Shown: positions 60,994 to 64,000 of the stretch, piece after piece
Layout: every line of letters begins with the position of its first letter
How positions within the stretch are numbered: the stretch's first letter is position 1
The notes under the pieces: model-generated
Database searches by the model: none
Told to the model about the DNA's origin: nothing
Seen by the model: the letters and a program-made list of their open reading frames with translations, nothing else
Translations under genes and position numbers: made by a program
DNA from: Mangifera indica
Lineage: Eukaryota; Streptophyta; Magnoliopsida; Sapindales; Anacardiaceae
DNA: 64,000 nucleotides
Direction: 5' to 3'
Assembly (NCBI RefSeq): GCF_011075055.1
Contig: NC_058156.1
Span: 1,426,001-1,490,000, forward strand

Positions 60994-61628
60994 GCCAATT
61001 GCTAGTGCCCACCCAAGGTTTGATGAAATGACAAAGTTATACCACAAAGTTTTAAAAAATTTATTTTTTACCTATTTATCAAAATTAATTATTAATTTTG
61101 ACAGCTAAAAGGTATTTATATTAATTTTTTAAATATTATAATAAAAGTGTATTGTGGAGTCTCAATATTATTTTTTTAAATTCTACTAAGGGTAAATGAG
61201 TATTTTCTTTATCTTATATAGGAAATTATCATATTTATCTCATATATTTTTGAAAATATAATATAAATTTAATACACCCCAAAACTGTTTTAAATTTAAA
61301 AAACCTTTTAAATTTCATTAACACCCCCAAATTAATATTTTAAAAATTATAATTTACCACAAAATGTATAATTATACATCATTGATACATTTTTCTATAT
61401 TTTATAATAATTTTTTATTATTTTTAATTGAAATTACTATAAATTATGGTATAAAATTATTTTTAAAATTTTGGAAGTAAAGTATTGTTTGGCTGGAGGG
61501 CTTTTTTTTTACTTAAAAACAAAAAGTTAATAAAATTCGTTAAAATATTTAAAATTGATTTTTTTCAAACTTAACATGTAAGAATTGTGATTTTATCAAA
61601 CCCTGGGTGGGAATTAGTTTTTTAGGCT
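60993..61628. mobile_element. MULE-like non-autonomous element, 636 bp
   Basis: Left GGCCAATTGCTAGTGCCCAC then CCAAGGTTTGATGAAATGAC, right complement AGCCTAAAAAACTAATTCCC then ACCCAGGGTTTGATAAAATC. The interior is homologous to 57,550-58,215. No matching target duplication is visible, unlike the 58,480 and 30,214 copies. Confidence 0.65.
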
Positions 61629-63160
61629 ATGAAAATGCAGCCAATTACTTTAATATTGGAGCTTTCTAAATTTGAACTTAGATTTTTTATGTAAAACAAG
61701 CTGGGACCATGAATTTCTTTATGTATTAATAGATATACTAGACTTGTGCTCAGGCCATTGTAAAGTAAAAGAGATCAGACTGAACTGAGCGGACACTCAT
61801 TTTCTGTGAGGAACTGAATTTAACCCATTTCCCCTTGTGGACAGAAACTCTTAAAATTTAGTAGGATAATGTTTTTCTAAGTTTTTCAGTCCAGGAGAAG
61901 ACCAATTCTCATTTGGAAGACTCAAGGGTTATCTCGTGAAGAAGAGATGATAACGGATCGGATAGGAGATAAATACTTTAGTCTCCATACCCATTGGGGA
62001 AATCGGGAAAACTTTTCCCTGTTTCCGTCCCGACTCCAACACAAGGATGAACTGAAATTCTTGTCCCCTTTCCATGAAAAAAATTTCTCTCTTCTTTTCT
62101 CTTTATCCCTATCGAGAAAATTATTTACATTTTTCTCTTTTATCCCCACTAAAAATATTATTATATATTTATTAAGTGTTAGAGAATATTTATAATAATT
62201 TAAAATTTATATATTAAAGATAAAAGAATATGTAGAAAGAGAAGACAAACAGAAGAGGATCAAACCAGTTTTTTATTTTACCATAATGACGAAGAATTCT
62301 CATTTCCCTTCTTATTAATAAATTTTCATTCTCTTTTTCCTTATCCTTGCATAAAAAAATTTCCACACTCTCTCCTCTTATCTGTGTTAAAAAAATAATA
62401 AAATATTTTTTAATTATTAAAAAATATTTATAATAATTTAAAATTTGTAAAAATAACTTAATAATTTAGAGAAAATATGATAAGTCAAACCAGAAAGATG
62501 CCACGTAGAAAATATATTTATCCTATCCTTAATTACAATGATTTTAGACATCCTGTTTTGGTCTTGTTAGAAAATCCCTTTCCTACTTGGAAAGAGACCG
62601 ACCAAAAATCCGTTCCGATTTTACTGATGAAATTGCCTTCTCAACTAAAATGATCTCAATTGATTGCTTCAGTATAATGAAGGCGCATTAACCTCAATGA
62701 TTCCCTACCAACTCCCATTAAAAATTTTATTTTATGTCCAACTTGTCCTTTCCATAAACACAGTACAGTACTGATAATTCTGGATAAGGACAGCAAGAAT
62801 TTCATAAAATAAAATACGTAACACATTTATTAGCAGTAACCCAAGATTATAAGCAAGATTTAGATGTAATAATAAATTAATAATCTTTAAAGCCAAAGAC
62901 GACTTGAGATTAAAGACAAAAAGTGGATACTCTTTTTTGTCATCCATGAGATCACTAAAGGGCAGACCAAGCATCAAGCATTGGTCAGTTCACTTTCCCA
63001 CCTTTAATTTTGAGAGTAGGAAACTCCGACCGAATATTATGTTAGAATATACTTTTTAATTTAAATTTAATTTGAATAAAAATAATTTAATTTAAATTTA
63101 TTAAATCAAAATCAAAAATAATTTGAATTTGATTTGAATTAAAAATAATTTTAAATAAAA
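61629..63160. other. Intergenic DNA with a diverged direct repeat
   Basis: Two AT-rich stretches, about 62,060-62,225 and 62,300-62,475, share ATATTTATAATAATTTAAAATTT and CTCTTTTTCC-like words in the same order, so they appear to be a diverged direct duplication. The rest shows no gene; short frames on both strands lack domains. Confidence 0.35.
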
Positions 63161-63169
63161 ATACTATAC

Positions 63170-63262
63170 ACCTGCTCATACCCTCAAGCACCTGTTCGTA
63201 CTTGCTCATAGTCACATGCACCTGCTTACACCTACAAGCATCTGCTCGCACTCGTATTCATT
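63170..63262 (+). repeat. Degenerate minisatellite
   Basis: Four to five irregular units of about 20 bp built on CACCTGCTCATACC / CACCTGTTCGTACTTG / CACCTGCTTACACC / CATCTGCTCGCAC. Confidence 0.65.
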
Positions 63263-63599
63263 TTTCACACTTATATTTATATTTTTGTTCTAATATGTAT
63301 TACATCAAAAATTGATTTGTTTTCGAATAAATTTTTGAATTATCGAATCATAATTTATTAAACATAGAATATGTTCTAAAAGAAAATATTGTTATAAAAA
63401 AATTATATCAAATTTGATATAATTAACCGAAAGGGATATTATTAAAAATTAAATTAAATTTATAAAAAAATAAAATTACTTAAAATTTATCTAAAAATAT
63501 TTAAACAAAATTTTTTTCAATTTTAATTAATATGCATCGGCCAATTCAGATAAGTCTGAACTCAAATTTGTATTTATATTTGTATTCCCGGTGAAGGCA

Positions 63600-64000
63600 A
63601 AAATTTATATATAATTGAATTCGTGAGCAACGAGGCTAGAACTTGGAGGCCAGCAATGGCAGAGGGTGGTTTCAGAAATTGAACCCTACAAACCCCACAT
63701 ACCTTTTAAAAAATGAATGTTTTATTTCCCGAAGTTTCATCGGACCCACCACCACCTGAAATATTCTCTGTCATTATCCGGCCACCCCACTGCCCCTCTC
63801 AGCCGTCGCCGCTGCTCACACCACCTTCCTCAATAATCACAGCCTTCCTCTTCGGGACTCCAACTTAACAATTAACAAATATTTGTTCATTACACTTCGT
63901 ACATCGAACTTGCCTCATGTGATGCTTAAGCTTAACCTATCGAGCGTGACAGCACGCGCTTATCAAGTGCTAAAGGCTCCACTTTCCATGGCTTATTTAT
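63600..64000 (+). other. GC-richer right edge, possible start of a gene
   Basis: GC rises and pyrimidine- and proline-rich sequence appears. One frame, ATG 63,713 to TAA 63,868, reads MNVLFPEVSSDPPPPEIF (51 aa). A second frame is open from upstream of 63,829 through ATG 63,922 to the window end (MLKLNLSSVTARAYQVLKAP). Either could be a first exon. No domain can be named and strand is not certain. Confidence 0.3.

Overview
The window is nuclear DNA of a flowering plant, most likely a eudicot. It is very AT-rich and gene-poor, its genes have GT-AG introns, and it carries plant-specific families (a Dof zinc-finger factor, an R2R3-MYB relic, a plant-type WD40 protein) together with Ty1/copia, TRIM, MULE-like and MITE elements. 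The species cannot be named from the sequence. No rRNA, functional tRNA, CRISPR array or organelle insertion was seen.

Positions 1-2,590 are AT-rich intergenic DNA. From about 2,590 to 25,430 lies a complex segmental array. One ancestral block of roughly 9-10 kb was copied about five times with internal deletions. The block carries the 3' end of a WD40 gene, a MYB exon relic, a gene- or retro-derived relic with a poly(A)-like tail, a TRIM element and several MITEs. The sister copies act as empty-site controls, so three later insertions have exact boundaries: a 480-bp Harbinger-type MITE, a 1.63-kb solo LTR and a 190-bp MITE. The array ends in the intact source gene, a seven-coding-exon WD40-repeat protein gene on the minus strand (25,567-29,277, 754 aa by my splice model).

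From 30 to 42 kb the DNA is intergenic. It holds a nested pair of MULE-like non-autonomous elements with GGCC termini and 9-bp target duplications, degenerate AT-rich repeats, two tandem duplications (165 and 307 bp), and a GC-rich stretch with ACGT-core motifs that looks like a promoter without a gene. At 42.38-43.67 kb lies a two-exon Dof transcription factor gene with a one-base frameshift after the Dof domain. At 47,564-52,490 sits a young, complete Ty1/copia element: 435-bp LTRs with 4 differences, TAGTG target duplications, and one gag-pol frame broken by a single in-frame TGA.

From 52.5 to 64 kb the DNA is intergenic with many short MITEs, three more MULE-like elements, two notable hairpins, simple repeats and, at the right edge, a GC-richer stretch that may be the start of another gene.

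Only two host protein-coding genes are well supported, WD40 and Dof, and nothing links them functionally. The main interest is structural: the array and its datable insertions, a captured 3' end of a neighbouring gene, a short ORF block conserved far beyond its flanks, and the Dof frameshift.
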